A stretch of DNA of 64,000 nt from contig NZ_UGTV01000015.1 in NCBI RefSeq assembly GCF_900454865.1, positions 1,490,001 to 1,554,000 of the forward strand, in the 5' to 3' direction. Shown piece after piece: positions 10,036 to 20,176 of the stretch (the stretch's first letter is position 1; the number at the start of each line of letters is the position of its first letter). The position numbers and the translations under genes are program-made. The stretch comes from Pasteurella canis (GTDB lineage Bacteria > Pseudomonadota > Gammaproteobacteria > Enterobacterales > Pasteurellaceae). The notes under the pieces were generated by a model that was not told where the DNA came from, did no database searches, and worked only from the letters and a program-made list of their open reading frames with translations.

Positions 10036-10140
10036 CATATAGCAATTCAATCAACAATTGATGAATTAACAAACAATATTGACTGCAACATTTTTTTATT
10101 TTTTATAAGTGAATTAATTTAATTTATTTAAAATAACGAA

Positions 10141-10171
10141 AAAAGGCTATGGATTATTCACATAGCCTTTT
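10141..10171 (-). terminator. Rho-independent terminator after purB
   Basis: An 11-bp stem (AAAAGGCTATG and CATAGCCTTTT, 9-nt loop) lies 70 bp beyond the purB stop. On the leftward strand the stem is followed by TTCGTTATTTTAAA; together with the T-rich end of the stem it forms a good intrinsic terminator separating purB from lctP. Confidence 0.85.
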
Positions 10172-10240
10172 TAATTCAGTTTAAATTTAAAACAAATTAT
10201 TTAACTTTAAAAAAATAAATATGATTAAAATTTAATCCAA

Positions 10241-12246
<2,006 letters not shown>

Positions 12247-12364
12247 ATTGTCAGATAAATGAAGATAAAAAATCGGCGGACAATATAGCACTTTTTCATA
12301 CCTTTTTAAAGTTGCCTATTTGTATTTCAAAATTTGATCTTGATCTCAAATTTTAAAACCAAAA

Positions 12365-12393
12365 TTGAAAAACTAAAACGTTTTAGTTAATAT
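12365..12393 (+). promoter_or_regulatory. scrK promoter with embedded ScrR-type operator
   Basis: The hexamers TTGAAA (12365-12370) and TAATAT (12388-12393) are separated by 17 bp, an ideal sigma-70 arrangement. The spacer is filled by the perfect palindrome AACTAAAACGTTTTAGTT (12371-12388), typical of LacI/GalR-family operators with a central CG. Bound repressor would block RNA polymerase directly. The same palindrome occurs twice before scrA. The operator is assigned to ScrR, encoded in this locus, by inference. Confidence 0.88.
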
Positions 12394-12426
12394 TATTAAT
12401 TATAAAATCAGTAAAGGGGATTCACG

Positions 12427-13350
12427 ATGAGTAAGATTTGGGTATTAGGTGATGCAGTTGTTGATTTAATTCCTGACGGACAACACCATTATTTACGTTG
12501 TCCTGGTGGTGCACCAGCTAATGTTGCCGTTGGAATTGCACGCTTAGGCGGTAATACTGGCTTTATTGGCCGTGTAGGTGATGATCCATTCGGTCGTTTT
12601 ATGCAAGAAACATTACAACATGAAAAAGTCTGCACACAACAAATGATATTAGATCCACAACAACGAACCTCTACAGTTATTGTCTCTTTAGAGAATGGTG
12701 AACGCAGTTTTACTTTCATGGTTAACCCAAGTGCAGATCAATTTTTAGAGGTATCTGACTTGCCTGAATTTCAAAAAAATGATTGGTTACACTGTTGTTC
12801 AATTGCATTGATTCATAACCCCTCTCGTCAAACGACATTAGAAGCTATTCAGCGAGTTAAAAACAAAGGTGGATTTTTCTCTTTTGATCCAAATCTACGT
12901 GAGTCACTTTGGTCAAGTCATGATGAAATGAAAAGCGTGGTCAACCAAGTCATTGCTCAAGCTGATGTACTTAAGTTTTCAGAAGAAGAACTCATCTTAC
13001 TCACTAATAGCAGCAGTCTAGAACAGGCAACACAAACACTTACCACCCAATATCCTGAAAAACTAATTATTGTGACTTTAGGAAAAGCTGGTGCAGCTTA
13101 TCATTTACACGGCGAAAGCCAAATTATTGCAGGTAAAGCATTACAACCAGTAGATACAACAGGAGCTGGAGATGCCTTTGTTAGTGGCTTATTAGCTGGA
13201 CTCTCTCAAGTCGAAACGTGGCAAACCTCAACCGCACTTATTCCTATTATCCGACAAGCGAATGCCTGCGGTGCTTTAGCTACAACTGCAAAAGGGGCAA
13301 TGTCAGCTTTGCCAACTCGAACTGAATTAGAGCGCTTTCTTGCACAATAA
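12427..13350 (+). CDS. scrK: Fructokinase ScrK (PfkB family)
   Basis: A 307-aa ribokinase/PfkB-type sugar kinase, predicted to phosphorylate the fructose released when sucrose-6-phosphate is hydrolysed. Signature 1 is GGAPANVAVGIARLGGNTGF near residues 28-47. Signature 2, which carries the catalytic Asp and anion hole, is DTTGAGDAFVSGLLAG near residue 240. The ribosome-binding site AAAGGGGA precedes the ATG. The gene is first in the scrK-scrB-scrR operon (34 bp to scrB), behind a promoter with an embedded operator, so it should be induced by sucrose. Confidence 0.93.
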   Translation: MSKIWVLGDAVVDLIPDGQHHYLRCPGGAPANVAVGIARLGGNTGFIGRVGDDPFGRFMQETLQHEKVCTQQMILDPQQRTSTVIVSLENGERSFTFMVNPSADQFLEVSDLPEFQKNDWLHCCSIALIHNPSRQTTLEAIQRVKNKGGFFSFDPNLRESLWSSHDEMKSVVNQVIAQADVLKFSEEELILLTNSSSLEQATQTLTTQYPEKLIIVTLGKAGAAYHLHGESQIIAGKALQPVDTTGAGDAFVSGLLAGLSQVETWQTSTALIPIIRQANACGALATTAKGAMSALPTRTELERFLAQ

Positions 13351-13384
13351 CATGAGCTCATGATGGCTAATTTCGGAGTGTCGT

Positions 13385-14824
13385 ATGTATATTTTCAACC
13401 AAGGCAAATACAAAAGCCTACATGCACAATCTGCTGGTGAGTTAGATCAAATTCGCCAACAAGTCCTGTCTGATAAACAATTTCGTCCAACTTATCATTT
13501 GGCTGCCGATACAGGTTTATTAAATGATCCAAATGGGTTAATTTTTGATGGTAAAAATTACCATATCTTTTATCAATGGTTTCCTTATGATGCCATACAT
13601 GGCATGAAACATTGGCAGCATTTAATCACCGAAAACTTTCAACAGTTTACTTATGCTGATCCCTTAATTCCCGATCAACACTTTGAATCACACGGTTGCT
13701 ATTCTGGCGGCGCAATATTATGGCAAGATAATATTATCGCGTTTTATACAGGAAATACACGAAACCAAGAAAATCAGCGGATTCCATATCAAAATATTGC
13801 TATTTTTACTCAAGACGGTAAGTTGCTTGAAAAACGTTGTTTACTCAGCCAAGTACCTGAAGGCTACACTGAACATGTACGTGATCCTAAACCATTCATC
13901 ACGGCCGAAGGTAAAATCCGTTTTATTCTTGGTGCACAGCGAAAAAATGGTACGGGTACTGCGTTGTTATATGAAATGCCTAATATTGATAGCTCACCTC
14001 AGTTGTTAGGAGAACTGTCTCTCACCCATTTTGATAACCAACATGTTTTTATGTGGGAATGTCCAGATCTATTCCAATTAGCAGATAAATCTATTTTTAT
14101 TTGGTCACCACAAGGTAAAGTACGCGAAACACACCGCTTCCAAAACAACTATCATGCAACTTATGCTGTCGGTAAATTACATAATATGACTTTCCATAGT
14201 GAGCATATTGAAGAACTCGATTATGGATTTGATTTTTATGCACCACAAACTGTTTATCAAAGTGAAGGTATTCTTTATGGCTGGGTTGGATTACCTGACT
14301 TAACATATCCAACCGATCACTATCAATGGCATTCTATGTTAAGCTTACCACGCCAATTGACTTTAAAACAAAATAGGCTCTACCAAAGACCTATTGCACA
14401 AATTTATACACAATTAGGTGTAAGCCAAGTATTTTCTATACAACAGCCACAAATTATAGCAGGATTAGATACTGCTTATTTAATGTTTGAACCTGACAAT
14501 CAAGATTTTGAAATGGCTTTTTTTAATAATAATGCTGAACATAGGCTGATTATAAGCTATCGCAATGGGCTATTTAGTTTAGACAGAACACAGACAAAAC
14601 AGACTGAAATTATGCAAGCCTTTGGTACACAACGCCATTGCGAAATCAGTCAACTAAACAAAATCGAGATCTTTTTTGACCGCTCTGTAATAGAAATTTT
14701 TCTCAATGATGGTGAAAAAGTAATGACATCACGATTTTTTATTGAACAACGTGAAAACCAAATAACCTGCTCTCGCCCAATTCAGGTTTCTGTGGCACAA
14801 TTACCCGCAATTTCGATTACATAA
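13385..14824 (+). CDS. scrB: Sucrose-6-phosphate hydrolase ScrB (GH32)
   Basis: A 479-aa cytoplasmic glycoside hydrolase family 32 enzyme that splits sucrose-6-phosphate into glucose-6-phosphate and fructose. The nucleophile motif is LLNDPNGL near residues 46-53, the transition-state stabiliser motif is RDPKPF, and the acid/base glutamate is in WECPDLF. A C-terminal beta-sandwich domain follows (EIFFDRSVIEIFLNDGE). The ribosome-binding site CGGAGTG precedes the ATG. The stop codon overlaps the scrR start by one base (TAATG), so hydrolase and repressor are translationally coupled. Confidence 0.95.
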   Translation: MYIFNQGKYKSLHAQSAGELDQIRQQVLSDKQFRPTYHLAADTGLLNDPNGLIFDGKNYHIFYQWFPYDAIHGMKHWQHLITENFQQFTYADPLIPDQHFESHGCYSGGAILWQDNIIAFYTGNTRNQENQRIPYQNIAIFTQDGKLLEKRCLLSQVPEGYTEHVRDPKPFITAEGKIRFILGAQRKNGTGTALLYEMPNIDSSPQLLGELSLTHFDNQHVFMWECPDLFQLADKSIFIWSPQGKVRETHRFQNNYHATYAVGKLHNMTFHSEHIEELDYGFDFYAPQTVYQSEGILYGWVGLPDLTYPTDHYQWHSMLSLPRQLTLKQNRLYQRPIAQIYTQLGVSQVFSIQQPQIIAGLDTAYLMFEPDNQDFEMAFFNNNAEHRLIISYRNGLFSLDRTQTKQTEIMQAFGTQRHCEISQLNKIEIFFDRSVIEIFLNDGEKVMTSRFFIEQRENQITCSRPIQVSVAQLPAISIT

Positions 14825-15864
14825 TGGACTATATCGTGAATAAGATAAAAAACACGCACAAAAAACGAGTCACACTGAATGATATAGCCACATTGAGTGG
14901 TTTATCAACAACGACTGTCAGTATGATTTTAAATGGACGTGGTGAAGAATTTAAGATCAAACCTGAAACTTGTCAGCGTGTAAAAAACATTGCAGAAACG
15001 GCAGGATATCGCGCTAATGTTTATGCAAAATCACTGAAAATGCAACGCTCTAATGTCATTGGCTTGGTTATTCCTGATTTAACTAACTATGGTTTTGCTT
15101 ACACTGCAAAAATGTTAGAAAAACAATGCCGCGAAAATGGTTTACAGTTAGTTATTGCTTGTTCTGATGATAATCCACAACAAGAAAAACTCGCTATTGA
15201 GCGTTTATTGGATCGCCAAATTGATTTTTTGATTACAGCTCCAACACATCAAGATCCGTATTATTATCAACAAATTGCACAGCAAACCCCCATTTTACAG
15301 CTAGATCGCTATGTACCAAATCTGGATCTTCCTTACATCATCAGTAATGATCAAAATAAAATTGCAAAACTGATTCAATATCTAATACAAAAATATCAAC
15401 TTAAAGAATTCTTCTATTTTGGCGGTCAATTAGCCCTTTCTCCTAGTGAATCACGTTTACAAGGCTTTTTAACAGGACTTACACGAGCTCACGTGACACC
15501 AAAAAATGAGTGGATTTTACACCGCACTTATCAGCCTGAATCAGGCTATCAAATGTTAGCTGACCTGCAACAACGCTTAGGGCGTTTACCAAATGCAATT
15601 TTTACCGCCTCTTATACCTTACTAGAAGGTGTCCTACGCTATCTCACAGAATATCAACAAATGGAAAAGTTATTCAATCGTCAATTACATTTAGCTACTT
15701 TTGATGATCATGCTCTGTTAAATGCACTACCTTTTCACATTCATTCTATTAAACAAGATCACCAAACTATTGCAAAACACACTTTTGAAATGGTACAAAA
15801 AATGTTACAAGGTGAAAAAACACACAATCTTAAAATTGATTGTGAAATTATTTATCGTGATTAA
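14824..15864 (+). CDS. scrR: Sucrose operon repressor ScrR (LacI/GalR family)
   Basis: A 346-aa transcriptional repressor. The N-terminal helix-turn-helix of the LacI family is clear: VTLNDIATLSGLSTTTVSMI, followed by the hinge-helix segment NVYAKSLKMQRSNVIGLVIP. The remainder is a periplasmic-binding-protein-like effector domain, which should bind a sugar phosphate or fructose. It is the last gene of scrKBR, with a one-base overlap with scrB. The three identical palindromes at 12371, 16006 and 16038 are the expected binding sites, giving autoregulation and control of scrA. Assignment as the sucrose regulator comes from context. Confidence 0.9.
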   Translation: MDYIVNKIKNTHKKRVTLNDIATLSGLSTTTVSMILNGRGEEFKIKPETCQRVKNIAETAGYRANVYAKSLKMQRSNVIGLVIPDLTNYGFAYTAKMLEKQCRENGLQLVIACSDDNPQQEKLAIERLLDRQIDFLITAPTHQDPYYYQQIAQQTPILQLDRYVPNLDLPYIISNDQNKIAKLIQYLIQKYQLKEFFYFGGQLALSPSESRLQGFLTGLTRAHVTPKNEWILHRTYQPESGYQMLADLQQRLGRLPNAIFTASYTLLEGVLRYLTEYQQMEKLFNRQLHLATFDDHALLNALPFHIHSIKQDHQTIAKHTFEMVQKMLQGEKTHNLKIDCEIIYRD

Positions 15865-15988
15865 TCTTTCTCTTTCTTATTTCTATATTGATAAAAATAT
15901 CTCCTATTTTGCCTTAATGAAGGTTTAATCAACTACATTATGTTGATTGATAACTTTATACACAATGTACTTCCCTTATAAATAAAAA

Positions 15989-16060
15989 TGTGATCTATCA
16001 CACAAAACTAAAACGTTTTAGTTAATTACAGTTTCAAAACTAAAACGTTTTAGTTAAAAT
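15989..16060 (+). promoter_or_regulatory. scrA promoter with two operators and a CRP-like site
   Basis: The palindrome AACTAAAACGTTTTAGTT occurs at 16006-16023 and again at 16038-16055, 32 bp apart centre to centre, or about three helical turns. The second copy fills the 17-bp gap between TTTCAA (16032-16037) and TAAAAT (16055-16060), the same design as at scrK. Just upstream, ATGTGATCTATCACAC (15988-16003) resembles a CRP site about 71 bp before the expected start of transcription, although its best half-sites are 4 rather than 6 bp apart. Two phased operators suggest cooperative binding. Confidence 0.85.
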
Positions 16061-16105
16061 AAAAAATGATGATTAAATACATTTATGGATTAAAAGGTGA
16101 CTCAT

Positions 16106-17527
16106 ATGAACTTCCCACTTATTGCTCAGCAAGTCATTGAAAAATTAGGCGGTAAAGAAAATATTTCAGCAGCTGCACACTGTGCAACGCGTTTGCGCTT
16201 AGTTGTCGTTGACGAAACGAAAATTGATAAAGAAGCCATCGAAAACATTGAAGGTGTTAAGGGGCAATTTGCTGTCGCTGGACAGTACCAAATTATTTTT
16301 GGTTCAGGAACAGTAAATAAAGTATATACCGAATTAAGTCAACAATTAGGTATCGGCGATATGACAAGTGCTGATGTTGCTGCTGCTGGCAATGAAAAAC
16401 AAGGCTTATTTCAACGTGCAGTTAAAGGCTTGGCAGATATTTTCGTCCCGATTATCCCTGCAATTGTAGCAGGCGGTTTATTAATGGGTATCCACAGTAT
16501 GCTGACAGCAAAAGGTTTCTTTGTGGAGGAAAAAAATGTCGTTGATCTTTACCCAGCTATTGCGCATTTAGTTGATTTTATTAATACTGTTGCTAATGCG
16601 CCTTTTGTTTTCTTACCTGTGTTATTAGGTTTCTCTGCAACCCGAAAATTTGGAGGTAATCCTTATTTGGGCGCTGCCTTGGGAATGTTACTTGTCCATC
16701 CAGCTTTAGCAGATGGCTGGAATTATGCCTTAACGCTAGCGAATGGCAATATTCAATATTGGCAAATTTTTGGACTTGAGATAGAGCGTGTTGGCTATCA
16801 AGGTACCGTTATTCCTGTGCTGATTGCTTCTTGGGTACTTGCAACGCTAGAAAAAAACTTGCGTAAAGTTGTTCCTTCTTTCTTAGATAATTTAATTACG
16901 CCACTCTTTGCCTTATTTATTACAGGATTATTAGCGTTCACTATTATCGGTCCATTTGGACGTGAAGCAGGTTCTTTAATTAGTAGTGGTCTTACTTGGT
17001 TATATGACACACTTGGCTTTGTTGGTGGCGCAATCTTCGGTACGCTTTATGCGCCAATTGTTATCACTGGCATGCACCAAACGTTTATTGCAGTCGAAAC
17101 TCAGCTATTAGCCGAAATTGCACGCACTGGTGGTACATTCATTTTCCCAATAGCCGCTATGTCAAATATCGCTCAAGGTGCCGCTTGCTTAGGAGCAGCA
17201 TTTGTCATGAAAGATCCAAAAGTACGCGGAATTGCTGTACCTTCAGGTATCAGTGCATTATTAGGTATCACAGAACCAGCAATGTTTGGCGTAAACTTAC
17301 GTTATCGTTATCCTTTTATTGCCGCTATGACAGGAGCGGGGATTTCCAGTGCTTTTATTGCCTTCTTTAATGTCAAAGCAATCGCCTTAGGGGCAGCAGG
17401 CTTACCAGGTATTCCATCAATTAAACCTGATAGCTTGGTGATGTATATTATTGGCATGCTGATCTCAGCTACTATCGCCTTTTCAGTCACCTTGATTTTA
17501 GGTAAGCGAGCACAAGCTAAAATATAA
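16106..17527 (+). CDS. scrA: Sucrose-specific PTS transporter EIIBC, ScrA
   Basis: A 473-aa phosphotransferase permease that imports sucrose while phosphorylating it to sucrose-6-phosphate. The N-terminal EIIB domain has its phosphocysteine motif at AAHCATRLRLVV, near residue 25, and the EIIC domain follows from about residue 110 with 8-10 membrane segments (GITEPAMFGVNLRYRYPFIA near residue 390 is a family mark). No EIIA domain is fused, so phosphate should come from the soluble glucose EIIA. An upstream GTG at 16097 is in frame, but the ribosome-binding site AAAAGGTGA supports the ATG at 16106. It has its own repressed promoter and a terminator. Confidence 0.93.
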   Translation: MNFPLIAQQVIEKLGGKENISAAAHCATRLRLVVVDETKIDKEAIENIEGVKGQFAVAGQYQIIFGSGTVNKVYTELSQQLGIGDMTSADVAAAGNEKQGLFQRAVKGLADIFVPIIPAIVAGGLLMGIHSMLTAKGFFVEEKNVVDLYPAIAHLVDFINTVANAPFVFLPVLLGFSATRKFGGNPYLGAALGMLLVHPALADGWNYALTLANGNIQYWQIFGLEIERVGYQGTVIPVLIASWVLATLEKNLRKVVPSFLDNLITPLFALFITGLLAFTIIGPFGREAGSLISSGLTWLYDTLGFVGGAIFGTLYAPIVITGMHQTFIAVETQLLAEIARTGGTFIFPIAAMSNIAQGAACLGAAFVMKDPKVRGIAVPSGISALLGITEPAMFGVNLRYRYPFIAAMTGAGISSAFIAFFNVKAIALGAAGLPGIPSIKPDSLVMYIIGMLISATIAFSVTLILGKRAQAKI

Positions 17528-17544
17528 AGTTGAGTTTATGTCGA

Positions 17545-17574
17545 ATGCCGTGAAGTTATCACGGCATTTTTTCT
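17545..17574 (+). terminator. Rho-independent terminator after scrA
   Basis: A 9-bp perfect stem (ATGCCGTGA, loop AGTTA, TCACGGCAT) is followed by a run of T residues, 18 bp after the scrA stop. Confidence 0.93.
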
Positions 17575-17624
17575 TTTTAGCACGTATAATACTGAGGATA
17601 ATTTATACATAACGCGATGTTAAT

Positions 17625-18032
17625 ATGAAATACTTATACAAAATTGCCTTAGTTTGTACCGCTCTTTTACCAACAATGTTATTTGCCAAAATAAGTGTAC
17701 AGCAGCCTGTGATTTTTACTGCGCAAAAAGGAGAACCTACTGCTATTTTTATGCAACTGCGTAATGACAGTGAGCAGGAAGTGAACCTTGCGATTGTACA
17801 AAGTAAAGATAAGGCACGTTTAGAATTACACGGTACACAAAATGGTAAAATGATCGAAGTCACTGGTATTCCAATTCCACCTCAAAGCATCACTGAACTA
17901 AAACAAGGTGGATTACACATTATGGTCTTTGACACAGAAAAAGATCTTACTATTGGCGATGAATACCCTATCCATTTATTTTTTGATAACGGGGAAATTA
18001 TTGAAGTAAATGCGAAAGTCATTTCGCCTTAA
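17625..18032 (+). CDS. Periplasmic PCu(A)C-family copper chaperone
   Basis: A 135-aa secreted protein with a signal peptide (MKYLYKIALVCTALLPTMLFA, cleavage after Ala21 likely) and a single PCu(A)C/DUF461 beta-barrel domain. The copper-binding signature of the family, H-x10-M-x21-H-x-M, is approximated here by LHGTQNGKM and, later, LHIMVFD, so the Cu(I) ligands appear present. Family members deliver copper to cytochrome oxidase in the periplasm. The gene stands alone between scrA and waaF, with no SCO or copA neighbour to confirm the role. Confidence 0.78.
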   Translation: MKYLYKIALVCTALLPTMLFAKISVQQPVIFTAQKGEPTAIFMQLRNDSEQEVNLAIVQSKDKARLELHGTQNGKMIEVTGIPIPPQSITELKQGGLHIMVFDTEKDLTIGDEYPIHLFFDNGEIIEVNAKVISP

Positions 18033-18121
18033 AAGAGCAAAATGAATAAGAAAAAACGTTTTTCTTCCTAATAAAGCAGATTAAAATAGTACCTTCTTTT
18101 GACTAACTTAATGGAATCATA

Positions 18122-19168
18122 ATGCGTATTTTAGTGATTGGGCCGTCTTGGGTTGGTGACATGATGATGTCACATAGTTTATATCAAACACTTAAACAAC
18201 AATATCCTCATTGTGATATTGACGTCATGGCACCTGATTGGTGTAAACCATTATTAGCGCGTATGCCAGAAGTACGCCAAGCCATTACGATGCCATTAGG
18301 ACATGGTGCTTTTGCTTTGGGTGATCGTTACCGTTTGGGAAAAGCACTAAGAAATCAATACGATATGGCTATTGTACTGCCTAACTCACTTAAATCTGCC
18401 TTTATTCCTTTCTTCGCAAAAATTCCACATCGTCGTGGTTGGAAAGGGGAAAGCCGCTATATGTTCTTAAATGATCTACGCAGTAACAAAAAAGACTATC
18501 CGATGATGGTGCAACGTTATGCTGCTCTTGGTTATGATAAAGGCATGGTTCCGAGCGCAGAACACTTAGTCTATCCTATACCTTACTTACAAGTTGATCC
18601 GACACACCAAGCAACCACACTAGAAAAATTCAACAATCAAACCGCACTTTGTCAACAACGCCCAGCTATTGGTTTTTGTCCTGGTGCTGAATTTGGTCCA
18701 GCAAAACGCTGGCCTCACTATCATTATGCTAAATTAGCTGATATGTTGATTAAACAAGGTTATGCTATCCGACTATTTGGCTCGGCAAAAGATGAGGCTG
18801 TTGGCGAACAAATCCGCCAAACTTTACCGCCTGAAAAACGTGATTTTTGTCTCAATCTAGCAGGAAAAACGTCGTTAAATGAAGCGGTAGATTTGATTGC
18901 AGATTGTACCGCTATCGTTACAAACGACAGTGGATTAATGCACATTGCCGCGGCAGTTAAACGCCCTTTAGTTGCACTTTATGGTCCAACAAGTCCAACT
19001 TATACACCGCCTTTATCTGACCAAGCCGTAATTATCCGCTTGATTGAAGGTGGCTTAATTAAAGTACGTAAAGGCAAAGACAGTGAAGAAGGTTATCATC
19101 AAAGTTTGATTGATATTCAACCTGAAATGGTCTTAGAAAAATTAACTGAGTTACTAAGTAAAGTATGA
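18122..19168 (+). CDS. waaF: ADP-heptose--LPS heptosyltransferase II WaaF (RfaF)
   Basis: A 348-aa GT9-family glycosyltransferase that adds the second heptose to the inner core of lipopolysaccharide at the cytoplasmic face of the inner membrane. It starts MRILVIGPSWVGDMMMSHSL, the typical WaaF N-terminus. The donor-binding half contains GFCPGAEFGPAKRWP near residue 182 and TNDSGLMHIAAA with LYGPTSP near residues 262-290. It overlaps waaC by 4 bp (ATGA), so the pair is translationally coupled and should build successive heptoses. Confidence 0.94.
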   Translation: MRILVIGPSWVGDMMMSHSLYQTLKQQYPHCDIDVMAPDWCKPLLARMPEVRQAITMPLGHGAFALGDRYRLGKALRNQYDMAIVLPNSLKSAFIPFFAKIPHRRGWKGESRYMFLNDLRSNKKDYPMMVQRYAALGYDKGMVPSAEHLVYPIPYLQVDPTHQATTLEKFNNQTALCQQRPAIGFCPGAEFGPAKRWPHYHYAKLADMLIKQGYAIRLFGSAKDEAVGEQIRQTLPPEKRDFCLNLAGKTSLNEAVDLIADCTAIVTNDSGLMHIAAAVKRPLVALYGPTSPTYTPPLSDQAVIIRLIEGGLIKVRKGKDSEEGYHQSLIDIQPEMVLEKLTELLSKV

Positions 19169-20127
19169 AAGTTTGTTTGATTAAAACCTCATCCATGGGC
19201 GATATCTTACACTCATTGCCTGCTTTAACAGATGCACAATGTGCAATACCGCATATAACATTTGACTGGGTAGTTGAGGAAAACTTTGCAGAGATCCCAC
19301 ATTGGCACAGTGCGGTCAAACAGGTCATTCCTATTGCACTACGTCGATGGCGTAAGACGCCTTTTACGGCAGCAACAAGAAATGAGTGGAAAAACTACCG
19401 CTCTTTATTACAAGCTACACAATATGATGCAGTAATTGATGCTCAAGGTTTATTCAAAAGTGCTTTTTTCGCCACACGTTTAGCACATGGTTGTAAACAT
19501 GGTTATGATCGCCACTCTATACGAGAACCAATTGCAGCTTGGTTTTACGATAAACACTACGCAATTAGCTATCAGCAACATGCTGTCGAGCGCATTCGTC
19601 AATTATTTGCACAAAGCTTAGGCTATTCATTACCCATGACACAAGGCGACTATGCAATTGCGCGCCATTTTCCACAACAACTATCAGAAAAGCCTTATGT
19701 GTTATTCTTTCATGGCACCACACGCACAGATAAATTTCTACCTGATCGACAATGGCGTCAACTGGCAGAAAAACTGACTGCACTTGGTATAGCAGTATAC
19801 CTACCTTGGTCAAATCCATTAGAAAAACAACGCGCAGATTATATTGCTCAAGACTTACCCCTTGCGCGTATTCTCGCAAAATCGAGCCTATCAGAATTAG
19901 CCCAATACATTGTCAATGCTCATGCCATCGTTTCAGTCGATACAGGATTGGCGCATTTAAGTGCTGCCTTAGATAAACCTAATATCACACTGTATGGGGC
20001 GACAGATCCCAGACTTATTGGTGCTTATGGCAAAAATCAACATTATGTTGTTGCTGACAGTATGACAAATATCCATAGTGATGAAATTTTGCAAAAACTC
20101 ACCGCACTTCTGACACTTTCATCTTAA
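19165..20127 (+). CDS. waaC: LPS heptosyltransferase I WaaC (RfaC)
   Basis: A 320-aa GT9-family enzyme that transfers the first heptose from ADP-heptose to Kdo of lipid A. The start MKVCLIKTSSMGDILHSLPAL is characteristic of WaaC; the donor site shows FFHGTTRTDKFLPDRQW near residue 178 and VDTGLAHLSAALDKPNITLYG near residue 258. It overlaps waaF by 4 bp and ends the two-gene unit, facing the convergent cas2-3 gene 49 bp away. An uptake-signal core lies near its 3' end. Confidence 0.93.
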   Translation: MKVCLIKTSSMGDILHSLPALTDAQCAIPHITFDWVVEENFAEIPHWHSAVKQVIPIALRRWRKTPFTAATRNEWKNYRSLLQATQYDAVIDAQGLFKSAFFATRLAHGCKHGYDRHSIREPIAAWFYDKHYAISYQQHAVERIRQLFAQSLGYSLPMTQGDYAIARHFPQQLSEKPYVLFFHGTTRTDKFLPDRQWRQLAEKLTALGIAVYLPWSNPLEKQRADYIAQDLPLARILAKSSLSELAQYIVNAHAIVSVDTGLAHLSAALDKPNITLYGATDPRLIGAYGKNQHYVVADSMTNIHSDEILQKLTALLTLSS

Positions 20128-20134
20128 AAAACAG

Positions 20135-20159
20135 AGCGCAATCCTATTTGTATTGCGCT
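20135..20159. terminator. Hairpin between convergent waaC and cas2-3
   Basis: Stem AGCGCAAT and ATTGCGCT with a 9-nt loop. On the leftward strand it is followed by CTGTTTTTTAAG, a good T tract, so it most likely ends the cas1-cas2-3 transcript. On the rightward strand the tail ATTTCTAATT is weaker. Confidence 0.75.
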
Positions 20160-20176
20160 ATTTCTAATTATAACAA

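Larger units (their letters stand above)
9831..10240. promoter_or_regulatory. Control region upstream of lctP-lutABC (410 bp, no gene)
   Basis: This strongly AT-rich gap holds no convincing coding frame. It contains a perfect palindrome, CTCATTAATGTTAATGAG at 9950-9967 (8-bp arms, 2-bp centre), a CRP-like site, TGTGA-TTTAAT-TCACA, at 10020-10035, and a hairpin terminator for purB at 10141-10171. The palindrome also reads as overlapping GTTAA-type boxes like those bound by ArcA, which represses lactate oxidation genes in enteric bacteria; the assignment is only a possibility. I could not fix a single promoter among the many AT-rich hexamers. Confidence 0.6.

Noticed and set aside
18048..18066. 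Palindrome AAGAAAAAACGTTTTTCTT before waaF
   Set aside because: Almost entirely A and T with a weak stem; no support as operator or terminator beyond composition.
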